Position numbers and translations under genes: made by a program
Assembly: GCA_964404595.1 (NCBI GenBank)
Contig: CAYOKQ010000030.1
Span: 1-18,544, forward strand
DNA: 18,544 nucleotides
From: CAYJXA01 sp964404595
Lineage (GTDB): Archaea > Nanobdellota > Nanobdellia > Woesearchaeales > GW2011-AR9
Reading direction: 5' to 3'
Notes under the pieces: generated by a model
The model's input: the letters and a program-made list of their open reading frames with translations, nothing else
What the model was told of the DNA's origin: nothing
Databases searched by the model: none
Shown here: one piece after another, positions 10,969-18,544 of the stretch
How the letters are laid out: each line of letters opens with the position of its first letter
Position numbering within the stretch: the first letter of the stretch is position 1

Positions 10969-12453
10969 TTACGCTGCAATGGCCGTATTCCTGCCCGACT
11001 GCTTTGCTTTATACAAAGCCTTATCTGCAATCGCTATAAGTTGATTACTATTAGAAGCATCTTGCGGATATGTGGCAACTCCAATACTGATGGTGATGGG
11101 GCCATTTGTACGAGGGTTCTTAGGCTCTTGGTTGGCTGCTGGAACAGCGAGTCTTATTTTTTCAGCGACTGCCAGTGCCTGAGCTTTATTCGTGTTAGGC
11201 AACAGCACCGTAAATTCTTCACCGCCATAGCGAGCCAGAAAATCAGATTTTCGTAATGCTGATTTCATAGCTAGCGCCACGTTTTGAAGAACTGAATCTC
11301 CCACCGGATGACCATATTGGTCGTTAATACTTTTAAAATAATCAATATCAAGCATGAACACCGAAAAGGGCAGATGAGTTCGACTAGATGTGGAAATCAA
11401 TTCAGATAATTTTTCTTTCAAAGCCCCTTTTCCAGGCACCCCGGTGAGAGGATCACGACCCATGACCGCCAATTTATGTGTTAACGCATATTTTTGAGAC
11501 TGAACACGAGCAATAAGGCGACGTCTGTTGTTTCGTATAAAGTTCTGAAGATCTTTACTCACATATCGGGGGCCAAGCGCATCTAACACTTCTATGTACA
11601 AAAGGACATCTTCAGGATTGGTCATGGTATAATAATCGAGTACAAAATCTTTGCGAGAAATTGTTGGCTGTAAGCGCCAAAGGTGATACCATTTTTCCCG
11701 GTGTGATAAAATACTCCCTATCACGTCTTCTGCTTCCAATTGATGGTCGGTAAATTTCTTGAACGGCTTATAAAACCCATCTACGAGACGCACCTGCAAC
11801 TGTCGACCGTACAATAATTCTTGTTGCAATTGCGTATACAATTCTTTTAAGATAATCACTACATCATGGCCCAATGGCTTTGAAACTAATTTTTCTAATT
11901 GATCGAGGAGATCTTGTTCATGTGCTAGGTGCTCGCGAAATAAATTGAGTGTATTTCTGAATGTATTGATTAAAGCGTCAAGATGTTCATCGATGGATTG
12001 CGTTATTTTTTCCTGACGCATAGCTTGCTGCAACCGGTCTATAATAATTTTAGTTTTTTCCACTGTTTTAAGATCCTGCCGCTGACTGCGAATGAGTTTA
12101 TTCAATCGATCATAGAATGCAAAAGTTACTTTCTCTTCACTACTCCTAGTGTCTTCGAAAATTTTTTGGACTTGAGAAAATTCTGTCTGCTCATAGACTA
12201 AAGGAGTTATTATACCTTGTTTTAAATCCACTTCTTGAAGCAACTTTCGAAGCAAGGCCATCACTTTCGTCAGAGAGTACCACTGCTGCAATCCTATTGA
12301 TTTCCTAATGAGAGATACCAGTTCAGATAAAGTACCGAAATGGAGGACCATTCTTCGAATATGATCCGGTAAATCAATAATAAGCTGACGTTCACGTTCT
12401 GAAAGATCAGCCAGAGCTTTTATTACTGCTTCCACCTCTTTTTGCTCTACCAT
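10969..12453 (-). CDS. GGDEF-domain diguanylate cyclase with long helical N-terminus
   Basis: A 494-residue protein. Residues about 330-494 are a complete GGDEF domain: DPLTGVPGKGAL (334 on), MLDIDYFKSINDQYGHPVGD (metal-binding Asp369), the active-site loop RYGGEEF (GGEEF at 410-414), SIGVATYP, and ADKALYKAKQSGRN. RKSD at 401-404 sits exactly five residues before the active-site motif, as does the RxxD product-inhibition site. It should make c-di-GMP from two GTP in the cytoplasm and be feedback-inhibited. The first 330 residues are helical, with several coiled-coil-like stretches and no membrane segment, and probably control dimerisation. Start 12453 is preferred to 12468 because of the TATA box 24-31 bases upstream. 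GGDEF proteins are rare in archaea, so transfer from bacteria is likely. Confidence 0.92.
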   Translation of the reverse strand: MVEQKEVEAVIKALADLSERERQLIIDLPDHIRRMVLHFGTLSELVSLIRKSIGLQQWYSLTKVMALLRKLLQEVDLKQGIITPLVYEQTEFSQVQKIFEDTRSSEEKVTFAFYDRLNKLIRSQRQDLKTVEKTKIIIDRLQQAMRQEKITQSIDEHLDALINTFRNTLNLFREHLAHEQDLLDQLEKLVSKPLGHDVVIILKELYTQLQQELLYGRQLQVRLVDGFYKPFKKFTDHQLEAEDVIGSILSHREKWYHLWRLQPTISRKDFVLDYYTMTNPEDVLLYIEVLDALGPRYVSKDLQNFIRNNRRRLIARVQSQKYALTHKLAVMGRDPLTGVPGKGALKEKLSELISTSSRTHLPFSVFMLDIDYFKSINDQYGHPVGDSVLQNVALAMKSALRKSDFLARYGGEEFTVLLPNTNKAQALAVAEKIRLAVPAANQEPKNPRTNGPITISIGVATYPQDASNSNQLIAIADKALYKAKQSGRNTAIAA

Positions 12454-12476
12454 ATAAAAAAGAAACATTAAACAAC

Positions 12477-12484
12477 TATTTAAA
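12477..12484 (-). promoter_or_regulatory. TATA box of the diguanylate cyclase gene
   Basis: TTTAAATA on the minus strand in the short gap after the surface-protein operon, centred about 27 bases before the ATG at 12453. The cyclase can thus be transcribed independently of the operon. Confidence 0.55.
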
Positions 12485-12505
12485 GATAATGTTCAAATTA
12501 CCTTC

Positions 12506-15073
12506 TTATGCCGCCGCACTCTTGTCTGCGTTATCACGCAGCTCCTCAAACATCTTCTCCATCTCCTCTTTGCTCCATCCCGTATGCTGCCCCAGTATTT
12601 CTTCAATATCCTCATTGGACGTGCCCATCTGCTGTTCTTTATGAACCCATTCTTTCAGTTCCTCGACATTATATTCTATTGGTTTAGGACGCAAAAAATG
12701 CATGGCCCCCAAAGTTAAAAGCACCATTGCAACAACTAAAGAAGGAACCGCAATAATCCATGCTTTATATGTATCCCATAACGACGCGCCTGCAACCGGT
12801 AAAGGCTGGGGCTGTTGAACAACCGGTAATTGCGGCTGCACCCGTACCGGAGCAGGGCCGCTGGCAGCAGCTGTACAACTTTTTTGCAATGATGGCTTTT
12901 GACTCATTGTTCCACAGGTATGCTCATCAACGCAATTTCTGGTTTGCTGCCCATTCTGGCACGCGCTCCATGACGTACATACCCATGATTCTTCACAAGC
13001 AGTACATGATTGTACTTCTGCTTTGGTGAGTTTTCGTGAATCACATCTATTGAGATCACTGCATGTTCGTGATTGCTCCAATGTGGCATTACAATAACTC
13101 CATTGGGAAGGGCAACTCCAGTTAGGACGGCAACTGTAACCGCCCCCTCCGCCGCTGCCACCGCCAGCACTACCAGATGCGCCACCTGGCTCAGAAATGG
13201 GAGCAGGATAATAGAATCCACTCATAGATCCTTCTGCTAAAATAAAAGTATCATAAGTATCTTCGATGGCAGAACTGCGCATAACCGGATCTTGTAAAGT
13301 GATTATATCATCGTCCCCCGGATACACCAGTTCTTGATTCATTGCATATACTCTAAAGAGATATCGATGCGTTTGGCCCGAATCAGGACAAGGGCCGGCA
13401 TAAGACGTAACTCCATCCACTTCATTCTCGCCCACGATTGCTGAAGAAGGAAGAGAACCAGAAGCAATCTCCAACCTTGAAGAAGCTAAACTGGCTGTGG
13501 ACACCGGTATATCCCAAACAGCCCAATGAACCAGCGGAAGTTCTGGGTTCACCATCGGTTCAAGATCCACGTCTATGTCTTCCATTATAATAATTAAACT
13601 TAACGTACCTGCCGGAAGATTGCTGATCGTAAGCGGTGGATTGCTATTTTGACCATCGCAAGTATAGGCTGCCGGTATTGGGCCTCCAGTTGAAAATGCC
13701 GAGCTTGTAACTGTTAACCTGCGTTCGACACATGTTGAAGGTTCTCCCGTGCAGGTATATCGTAATTCAGCTTGACAGATAGCAGAACATCCATCTTCTC
13801 CCGCTTTATTTCCATCGTCGCATTGCTCGCCCGCTTGCAAGATACCATCGCCGCAGCCGGGGGCAACGCAGGAAGAAGTACACAAATCCAGTTCATTGGT
13901 ATTGCCATCATCACACTGCTCACCAGCATCTACAATTCCATTGCCACAAGAGCCGCACTTAACCCCATCCCAAATTCCTCCTACGCTCACACAGGTATCC
14001 TCAGTTGCACAAAAGCCAAGATTAGCGGCACTGCACTCACCAGAAACACAGCTATTTAGCTGACATACTTGGCCGGCAGAACACTGCGTGCTGTCAACAC
14101 ATTGCACACACGATGCGGTAACTGCGCCATCTTTATCACTCACCACCGACCAAACTCCAGAGGCAGCCTCACACGTCGCCTGGTCAGTACATAATTCCAC
14201 ATTAGCAGGAACACACATAGCATCGCACACGCCATTTTCATCAGTTTGACCATTGCAGTCGTTATCGATAGTATCGCAAATTTCTGCTGTAGGAACACAG
14301 GCAATGTCGCACATGATACCTTCATCAACTTCCCCGTCACAATCATTATCGAGTGCATCACATAATTCAGATATCGGTTCAATGATACCTACACATTCGC
14401 CCCAGGCATTATCCACACATGTTTGTGTTCCCATTTGGCACTGCCCCACATCCATTCCACACGCTTGGGTTGTACCGTCTTCACAACCGGGAATTGTAAC
14501 CGTAAATAGATATCCGTCCCCTTCTTCCAAAAACAAATCACTTCCAGTGGTGCTGTCATAAACATCGATTACATCTAATGACAACTCAACATCGCCAATT
14601 GTACTCACGAGTGGATAGATTTGAGCAATAAAAAATCCGCCGCTGCGAAAATCATCATTATTGAGAGTAGCGTCGCTGAACACTAATTTATTGTCGACAC
14701 ACCTCATTTCCTGAAACTCGCCCCATAAAGCATTCGTAATTGGCCTTCCCCCACACAAATCAAAGTCTGCTGACGATGAACTGAGTTCAAAATAAATGCT
14801 GCCCGTAGAAGCAGTGGGAAGATTCATCCTCATAATCAGCACACCATCATCGGTGTACTCTATATCCACTTCATTGCCTTCAGGAGTAGAATACGCTTTA
14901 CCCACCAGCTGTTTGCCCACAAAGAGGAATATAATTAAGAGGATTACGACAAATATACTCACCATAGCAATGACAAACGTTCTATTGGTCTCCGCAGTTT
15001 TAGAAATAGGATGAGCTTCCCAGGTATGCGGTGGAAGTTTGCCACTTCTTTGCTTTTTTTCTTTCGTCTTCAT
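12506..15073 (-). CDS. Surface mosaic protein B' with cohesin-like, MopE-like, DUF4215, PEBP and thrombospondin-like domains
   Basis: 855 residues. In order: cytoplasmic basic start; membrane segment (about 32-52) followed by LVGKAYS; cohesin-like beta domain (about 65-195); two MopE-like metal-binding repeats (CDALDNDCDGEVDEG, CDTIDNDCNGQTDENG); cysteine-rich spacer; two Myxococcus-type DUF4215 repeats (CGNGIVDAGEQCDDGN, CGDGILQAGEQCDDGN); a PEBP domain (about 460-625) with IIIMEDIDVD, LVHWAVWDIP and GPCPDSGQTHRYLF, so its anion pocket looks intact; a Gly/Ser linker; thrombospondin-like WxCxxWSxC repeats (about 650-745); a Pro/Gln-rich stretch; a second membrane segment (about 772-794); and a cytoplasmic tail with a WVHKEQQMG...IEEILGQHTGWSKEEME helical motif. 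The bulk is outside the cell. It starts 2 bases after the A' stop. A paralogue of the 550-aa B protein, but larger. Confidence 0.85.
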   Translation of the reverse strand: MKTKEKKQRSGKLPPHTWEAHPISKTAETNRTFVIAMVSIFVVILLIIFLFVGKQLVGKAYSTPEGNEVDIEYTDDGVLIMRMNLPTASTGSIYFELSSSSADFDLCGGRPITNALWGEFQEMRCVDNKLVFSDATLNNDDFRSGGFFIAQIYPLVSTIGDVELSLDVIDVYDSTTGSDLFLEEGDGYLFTVTIPGCEDGTTQACGMDVGQCQMGTQTCVDNAWGECVGIIEPISELCDALDNDCDGEVDEGIMCDIACVPTAEICDTIDNDCNGQTDENGVCDAMCVPANVELCTDQATCEAASGVWSVVSDKDGAVTASCVQCVDSTQCSAGQVCQLNSCVSGECSAANLGFCATEDTCVSVGGIWDGVKCGSCGNGIVDAGEQCDDGNTNELDLCTSSCVAPGCGDGILQAGEQCDDGNKAGEDGCSAICQAELRYTCTGEPSTCVERRLTVTSSAFSTGGPIPAAYTCDGQNSNPPLTISNLPAGTLSLIIIMEDIDVDLEPMVNPELPLVHWAVWDIPVSTASLASSRLEIASGSLPSSAIVGENEVDGVTSYAGPCPDSGQTHRYLFRVYAMNQELVYPGDDDIITLQDPVMRSSAIEDTYDTFILAEGSMSGFYYPAPISEPGGASGSAGGGSGGGGGYSCRPNWSCPSQWSYCNATLEQSRTCSDLNRCDSRKLTKAEVQSCTACEESWVCTSWSACQNGQQTRNCVDEHTCGTMSQKPSLQKSCTAAASGPAPVRVQPQLPVVQQPQPLPVAGASLWDTYKAWIIAVPSLVVAMVLLTLGAMHFLRPKPIEYNVEELKEWVHKEQQMGTSNEDIEEILGQHTGWSKEEMEKMFEELRDNADKSAAA

Positions 15074-15075
15074 TT

Positions 15076-15969
15076 TTAGTCAATTACTGAATCTCGAAAG
15101 AATTGATTAAGTGCCGCGACCAGATGGCCTAGAAATTTTGATTTCTCCCGAGGCACAAAGTCGCCATAATTGATGCTATTCTCGCCACAATAAAGAGGAT
15201 CGGGATGATCTGCAGGATAACATTCCCCAGACAATAATGCATTTAATTTCTCGCGTAACAATTCAACCGGGCTTAATTGCTCTATCTGGCAGTTTCGCGA
15301 ACCAAAGCCGCAATTTGTTCCTCGATATCCTATTTCAATATATTGGCAACGATTACAGCCCATTCCGCCATCACATTTTTCTTCTGTTTCTTCTGCATCT
15401 TTAATCCCATCAGTGTCTGCATCAAAATATCCCACAATGCCATCGCCACAGACTGAAAGAACAGGTGTAATCATCATAACCGCATCATTGATCGCTTCCA
15501 CACGAGCACCAGTTGCTGCAGGTGTAATGATATTGTCCGAATGAATTAAATCTCCTTCGCGTTTAAGTTGCACTGAACTTGGTGCAGGCCCTTCAAGTAT
15601 AGTTTTGAGCGTAAACAAGCTTTGCGCGAGAAAACTTCGCCCCACATATCCTACTTTTGGCTGAACTTGATAACGATAAATAGTGCCTGCTGATTGTGAT
15701 CCACTATTGGGTGAAAGATCATTGCTGGAAAATAACATTCGCCTGGTTGCAGATGTAAATTGCATGCGTGCATCATCACTGGTGACATAAAGATTGTAAC
15801 TGAGCACATCATTATCATTCGTATTCATCATCACCGTGACCTCAAAGGGAACATCGGCAACAATGGGCTTTCCATCACTTGAACTGTCAGTATAACTAAT
15901 ATCGACTGGGAAAGCTGTTACCAGAGAGAAACTGGCAAGCAATGCGATCAATAATATGACAAATTTCAT
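15076..15969 (-). CDS. Secreted protein A' with beta-sandwich and Cys-rich repeat, 297 aa
   Basis: A cleavable signal peptide (MKFVILLIALLASFSLVTAF) leads into a beta-sandwich of about 140 residues (ADVPFEVTVMMNTNDNDVLSYNLYV...), then a Myxococcus-type cysteine repeat CGDGIVGYFDADTDGIKDAE whose loop holds a DxDxDG calcium-type motif, then GYRGTNCGFGSRNCQ and a C-terminal helical part with more cysteines (GECYPADHPDPLYC). There is no membrane anchor, so it is probably released or held by a partner. Paralogous to the 296-aa A protein: same order, and matching CGDxxVGYxDxxxDGIK, xCYP and C-terminal helix. It has lost the DDGNTVGGDGC part of that repeat. Its ATG overlaps the B stop (ATGA), a sign of translational coupling. 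Confidence 0.8.
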   Translation of the reverse strand: MKFVILLIALLASFSLVTAFPVDISYTDSSSDGKPIVADVPFEVTVMMNTNDNDVLSYNLYVTSDDARMQFTSATRRMLFSSNDLSPNSGSQSAGTIYRYQVQPKVGYVGRSFLAQSLFTLKTILEGPAPSSVQLKREGDLIHSDNIITPAATGARVEAINDAVMMITPVLSVCGDGIVGYFDADTDGIKDAEETEEKCDGGMGCNRCQYIEIGYRGTNCGFGSRNCQIEQLSPVELLREKLNALLSGECYPADHPDPLYCGENSINYGDFVPREKSKFLGHLVAALNQFFRDSVID

Positions 15970-17618
15970 GATGACTCTCCCCCTAAGTTTCCACAGACTA
16001 TTCCGGCATTTTGAAGCGTTGTACTTGTTAATGGACTAGGCAATGCTGGCGGGCTGGCGATTGTCGTTAAAGAAGTCCATCTGAAACTGACATCTTCACA
16101 AATAACTCTATCCCCAAAGACACAAGGTGGCTGTCTGACTGCTCCGCAGTAATTATAAGCAGATTGTTTTGCTTCAATTGCTTGATAGATAAATAATGCA
16201 TCTCGATCATCGATGACATCATCACCGTTAATATTGGCATTAAAAGTCGAGGTTCCCGGACAGGTGGTGGCCGCAATGCCATACAATCCGCACATTTCTG
16301 TCCGACCTTCAGGTGTTAATCCCGCAAATAATTCATCGACAGTTTGACAGGTATCTCCTAAAGGACATTGAGTAAGATCAATAAGATTAAAAGTAGACCT
16401 ACAAGTATCCTCCGTACAGGTCAATGGCTCAGGAATCTCCGACGTACAACCACTGGCATCAAATCGGCAGCCCATAGTACAAGACAAGTCACCGCCAGCA
16501 AAACCAAGAACTGTACAGGAAGAATCTCCCACATTGGATCCATCGCACTCTTCTCCCGCATCAACCACGCCATCACCGCATAAACTGGTCGTAGGAATAT
16601 CGTACGAAGCAATGAGGCTCGCAGTTGCCAAAGGAGATTGCGCCGCAACATCAGAGCTACCGAGCACAGAATCACTAACAGTAACCGCATCTTGTAAAGC
16701 AAACACTATAATTTGATATCGGTGCGAAGCATCTTCCGCAGGCGGACAAGGACCAAAATAATCATAGGTATCAAAATCATTTAGTACGGAGCCAGCTCCA
16801 TCGGGGATAACTCCAGCTTCTAATGTGAAAAAATCAGATGTTACAGGGATGTCAACTAAAGCCCAATGTACTGCCGGTCGTATTCCATCTATGAGATAGT
16901 CCAAATCTTCCATAATAATAGTTAAGCTTGATACATCGGAAGGGATATTAGAAATTGTGAGCGGCAAACTAAGCCCCGAAGACATGCCATTATCACCACA
17001 AGCATATTGCGCGGGAATAGTGCCTCCATCTGTAAACGCTGAGCTGCTAACTGTCATAGAAACCACAGGCTCACTATCATCTCTAAAAGATATGGTTATA
17101 GGGCTATTAATGTCGCCAGTGACAATATTATCAAGGTAAGAGTCTTGCACTTCCAGCGTATTGAAGTGAAATTGAGCTGAAGGTGGAGGCATAGGAAGAG
17201 TAATAATTGCCAGATCAACAATACCGCTTGGCTGTTCACCTAACCGTGCGGCAGCTGCATAATGAAAAACACCGCCTGCACAATTCTGTTCAGGCATTAC
17301 ATTAAATTGGCTAGTGAGTACCACACCCATACCACATAAATCAACATCGGTAGATTGCAAATCAAATTCTACACCAGTGATGGCTTCTGTTCCCGAATTT
17401 GCTTGAATTATGATCTGTCCTGGCGTGTCTCCAAGTATAATGTTAGCATTACCAGACTCACTGGTAGTGCCAATGGCTTTACCAACCGCTCGGAAATTAA
17501 TAAAAAGAAGTCCGCCAAGAATTAGTATAGCAATAACCGTAACGGCGCCAATTACAAGCGTTTTGTTATTACTAGTTGAAGGTAGAGTTCCTTTTTGTGT
17601 AGTAGCTTTTGGTGCCAT
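15966..17618 (-). CDS. Surface protein B with cohesin-like, PEBP, Cys-rich and dockerin-like regions, 550 aa
   Basis: An N-terminal membrane segment (about 20-41) followed by AVGKAIG, the same VGKA mark as in B'. Residues about 52-185 are a cohesin-like beta domain (GQIIIQANSGTEAITGVEFDLQSTDVDLC...). Residues about 190-340 are a PEBP domain of the YbhB/YbcL type: SSSAFTDGGTIPAQYACG, TIIMEDLDYLIDG, AVHWALVDIP, GPCPPAEDASHRYQIIVFAL, with the conserved Asp, His and HRY residues. A cysteine repeat follows (CGDGVVDAGEECDGS...), then NINGDDVIDDRDALFIYQAI (about 462-481), a dockerin-like calcium loop plus helix; a second dockerin repeat is not clear. There is no C-terminal membrane segment. It overlaps the A stop by one base (TAATG) and the A' start by four (ATGA), so it sits inside one operon. 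Ligand and partner are unknown. Confidence 0.85.
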   Translation of the reverse strand: MAPKATTQKGTLPSTSNNKTLVIGAVTVIAILILGGLLFINFRAVGKAIGTTSESGNANIILGDTPGQIIIQANSGTEAITGVEFDLQSTDVDLCGMGVVLTSQFNVMPEQNCAGGVFHYAAAARLGEQPSGIVDLAIITLPMPPPSAQFHFNTLEVQDSYLDNIVTGDINSPITISFRDDSEPVVSMTVSSSAFTDGGTIPAQYACGDNGMSSGLSLPLTISNIPSDVSSLTIIMEDLDYLIDGIRPAVHWALVDIPVTSDFFTLEAGVIPDGAGSVLNDFDTYDYFGPCPPAEDASHRYQIIVFALQDAVTVSDSVLGSSDVAAQSPLATASLIASYDIPTTSLCGDGVVDAGEECDGSNVGDSSCTVLGFAGGDLSCTMGCRFDASGCTSEIPEPLTCTEDTCRSTFNLIDLTQCPLGDTCQTVDELFAGLTPEGRTEMCGLYGIAATTCPGTSTFNANINGDDVIDDRDALFIYQAIEAKQSAYNYCGAVRQPPCVFGDRVICEDVSFRWTSLTTIASPPALPSPLTSTTLQNAGIVCGNLGGESS

Positions 17619-18508
17619 TATTGGAATAATTCTAAAAGAACTCCGCCAATTAATTGATATTTCAGCCTCGATGTTATCGCCCGGGCCGAGACACCGTCAT
17701 CTTCGCAGTTGTAGCGTAGATTATTGGGAAATGTTGGTGCTTGTGACATTAAAGGATAGCATTGCTGCTTTAATATAGCAGTAATACGAACAAGTGCATA
17801 GTCAACAGGATTCAAGGGAGTACACCTGCCATCCCTCCCACCAAAATTAGTAAAAGTACAGCTGTATCCAAGATCAATGTATCGACAATCAGCAGCACAT
17901 CCATCGCCCCCAACCGTATTTCCATCATCGCATGCTTCTTGAGATTCTGTCTGCTGCTTTATCCCATCACTATTTATATCTTCGTAACCCACAACACTAT
18001 CACCACACCTTGAAAGCAGTGCTGTTACACTAGCGGAATTACTTGAAATTGCAAAAGTATCACCAGCCGTATCAGAAGTTACCGTTCGCAGCGGCACTGT
18101 TTGCAGCACAAAAGTTGTACCGCCCTCACCAATTCCTGAAATTTTAACATCATTATAAGTAAGTAAAGTCCGAGCAGAAGAAGCGGAAAACACCCCACCG
18201 TTAGTTTCAGTTCTTACCCTATAATAAGCTCCGCCATCTTGCAATCCAGACAATACTGATACTAACTGAAATTGATCAGCACGAGTAACACCACTGAATG
18301 TAGCCGACCCATCACTGGTTCCAGTGGAAAGATCATAGTCAATAAAATTGAATCCGTCTGTGTCGACTTGAAGCTGCACGGAAAAAGGAACATCATATAC
18401 AACCGGCGAAGGAATTACAAATGAAAATGCTGCTGGCCTCTCTGCGGCTGCCGCCATGCTTGCAAATAATGAAATCAACATAATCCCCATAAAAAGTAAT
18501 TTTTTCAT
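17618..18508 (-). CDS. Secreted protein A with beta-sandwich and DUF4215 repeat, 296 aa
   Basis: First gene of the surface operon within the window. Signal peptide MKKLLFMGIMLISLFASMAAAA, then a beta-sandwich (VYDVPFSVQLQVDTDGFNFIDYDL...), then a DUF4215-type repeat split by an inserted calcium-type loop: CGDSVVGYEDINSDGIKQQTE, then EACDDGNTVGGDGCAADCRYIDLGYSC. The C-terminal part is helical with three more cysteines. No membrane anchor. Extracytoplasmic; disulphides are likely. The ATG at 18508 follows GAGAGGATCA, a fair Shine-Dalgarno site 4-5 bases ahead, so the gene has a leader or belongs to a longer operon. No TATA box is visible in the remaining 36 bases. Paralogous to A'. Confidence 0.8.
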   Translation of the reverse strand: MKKLLFMGIMLISLFASMAAAAERPAAFSFVIPSPVVYDVPFSVQLQVDTDGFNFIDYDLSTGTSDGSATFSGVTRADQFQLVSVLSGLQDGGAYYRVRTETNGGVFSASSARTLLTYNDVKISGIGEGGTTFVLQTVPLRTVTSDTAGDTFAISSNSASVTALLSRCGDSVVGYEDINSDGIKQQTESQEACDDGNTVGGDGCAADCRYIDLGYSCTFTNFGGRDGRCTPLNPVDYALVRITAILKQQCYPLMSQAPTFPNNLRYNCEDDGVSARAITSRLKYQLIGGVLLELFQ

Positions 18509-18544
18509 CTTATGATCCTCTCACATAGTCAGCCATATCTGCAA

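Noticed and set aside
1..18544. CRISPR arrays, insertion sequences, rRNA and tRNA genes.
   Set aside because: No regularly spaced direct repeats, transposase-like frames, terminal repeats, rRNA segments or cloverleaf patterns were seen on either strand.

Overview
The window looks like a piece of a small-genome archaeon, most likely a DPANN lineage of the Woesearchaeota/Pacearchaeota kind. Seen in the sequence: an archaeal/eukaryotic-type prolyl-tRNA synthetase, an archaeal FtsZ with almost no C-terminal tail, ribosomal protein S6e, and TATA-like boxes centred about 26 bases upstream of many start codons, so that the mRNA would begin at or next to the ATG (leaderless). Shine-Dalgarno sites appear mainly where a gene has a leader or lies inside an operon. 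The exact lineage is inference.

Layout. Bases 1-2,750 (all minus strand): 5' part of proS, a possibly frameshifted unknown gene, and ftsZ followed by a hairpin plus T-tract. Bases 2,751-3,073 hold no gene but contain a candidate structured RNA. Bases 3,074-5,343: a nitroreductase and a divergent winged-helix regulator, then two unknown small genes. Bases 5,374-7,227: an M20 metallopeptidase with a coupled DUF2283-like gene. Bases 7,228-7,444: a regulatory region with a perfect 14-bp inverted repeat in front of a zinc-ribbon/AbrB-like gene. Bases 7,759-10,361: a CYTH phosphohydrolase-like protein, a toxin-like/DUF2283 fusion, a small membrane protein, S6e with a structured leader, a short coiled-coil protein and a membrane-anchored OB-fold protein. 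Bases 10,362-12,453: an unknown protein and a GGDEF diguanylate cyclase with an apparently intact active site and inhibitory site.

Bases 12,506-18,508 hold a tightly packed four-gene minus-strand operon for cell-surface proteins, in transcription order A (296 aa, secreted), B (550 aa, membrane anchored), A' (297 aa, secreted) and B' (855 aa, anchored at both ends). A/A' and B/B' are paralogues, so a two-gene module appears to have been duplicated in tandem. The B proteins join a cohesin-like beta domain, a PEBP (YbhB/YbcL-like) domain and cysteine-rich repeats; B also carries a dockerin-like calcium loop, and B' carries MopE-like and thrombospondin-like repeats plus a cytoplasmic helical tail. 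This operon and the diguanylate cyclase just downstream of it are the most interesting parts. A surface-adhesion or surface-assembly role, possibly linked to c-di-GMP, is inference.
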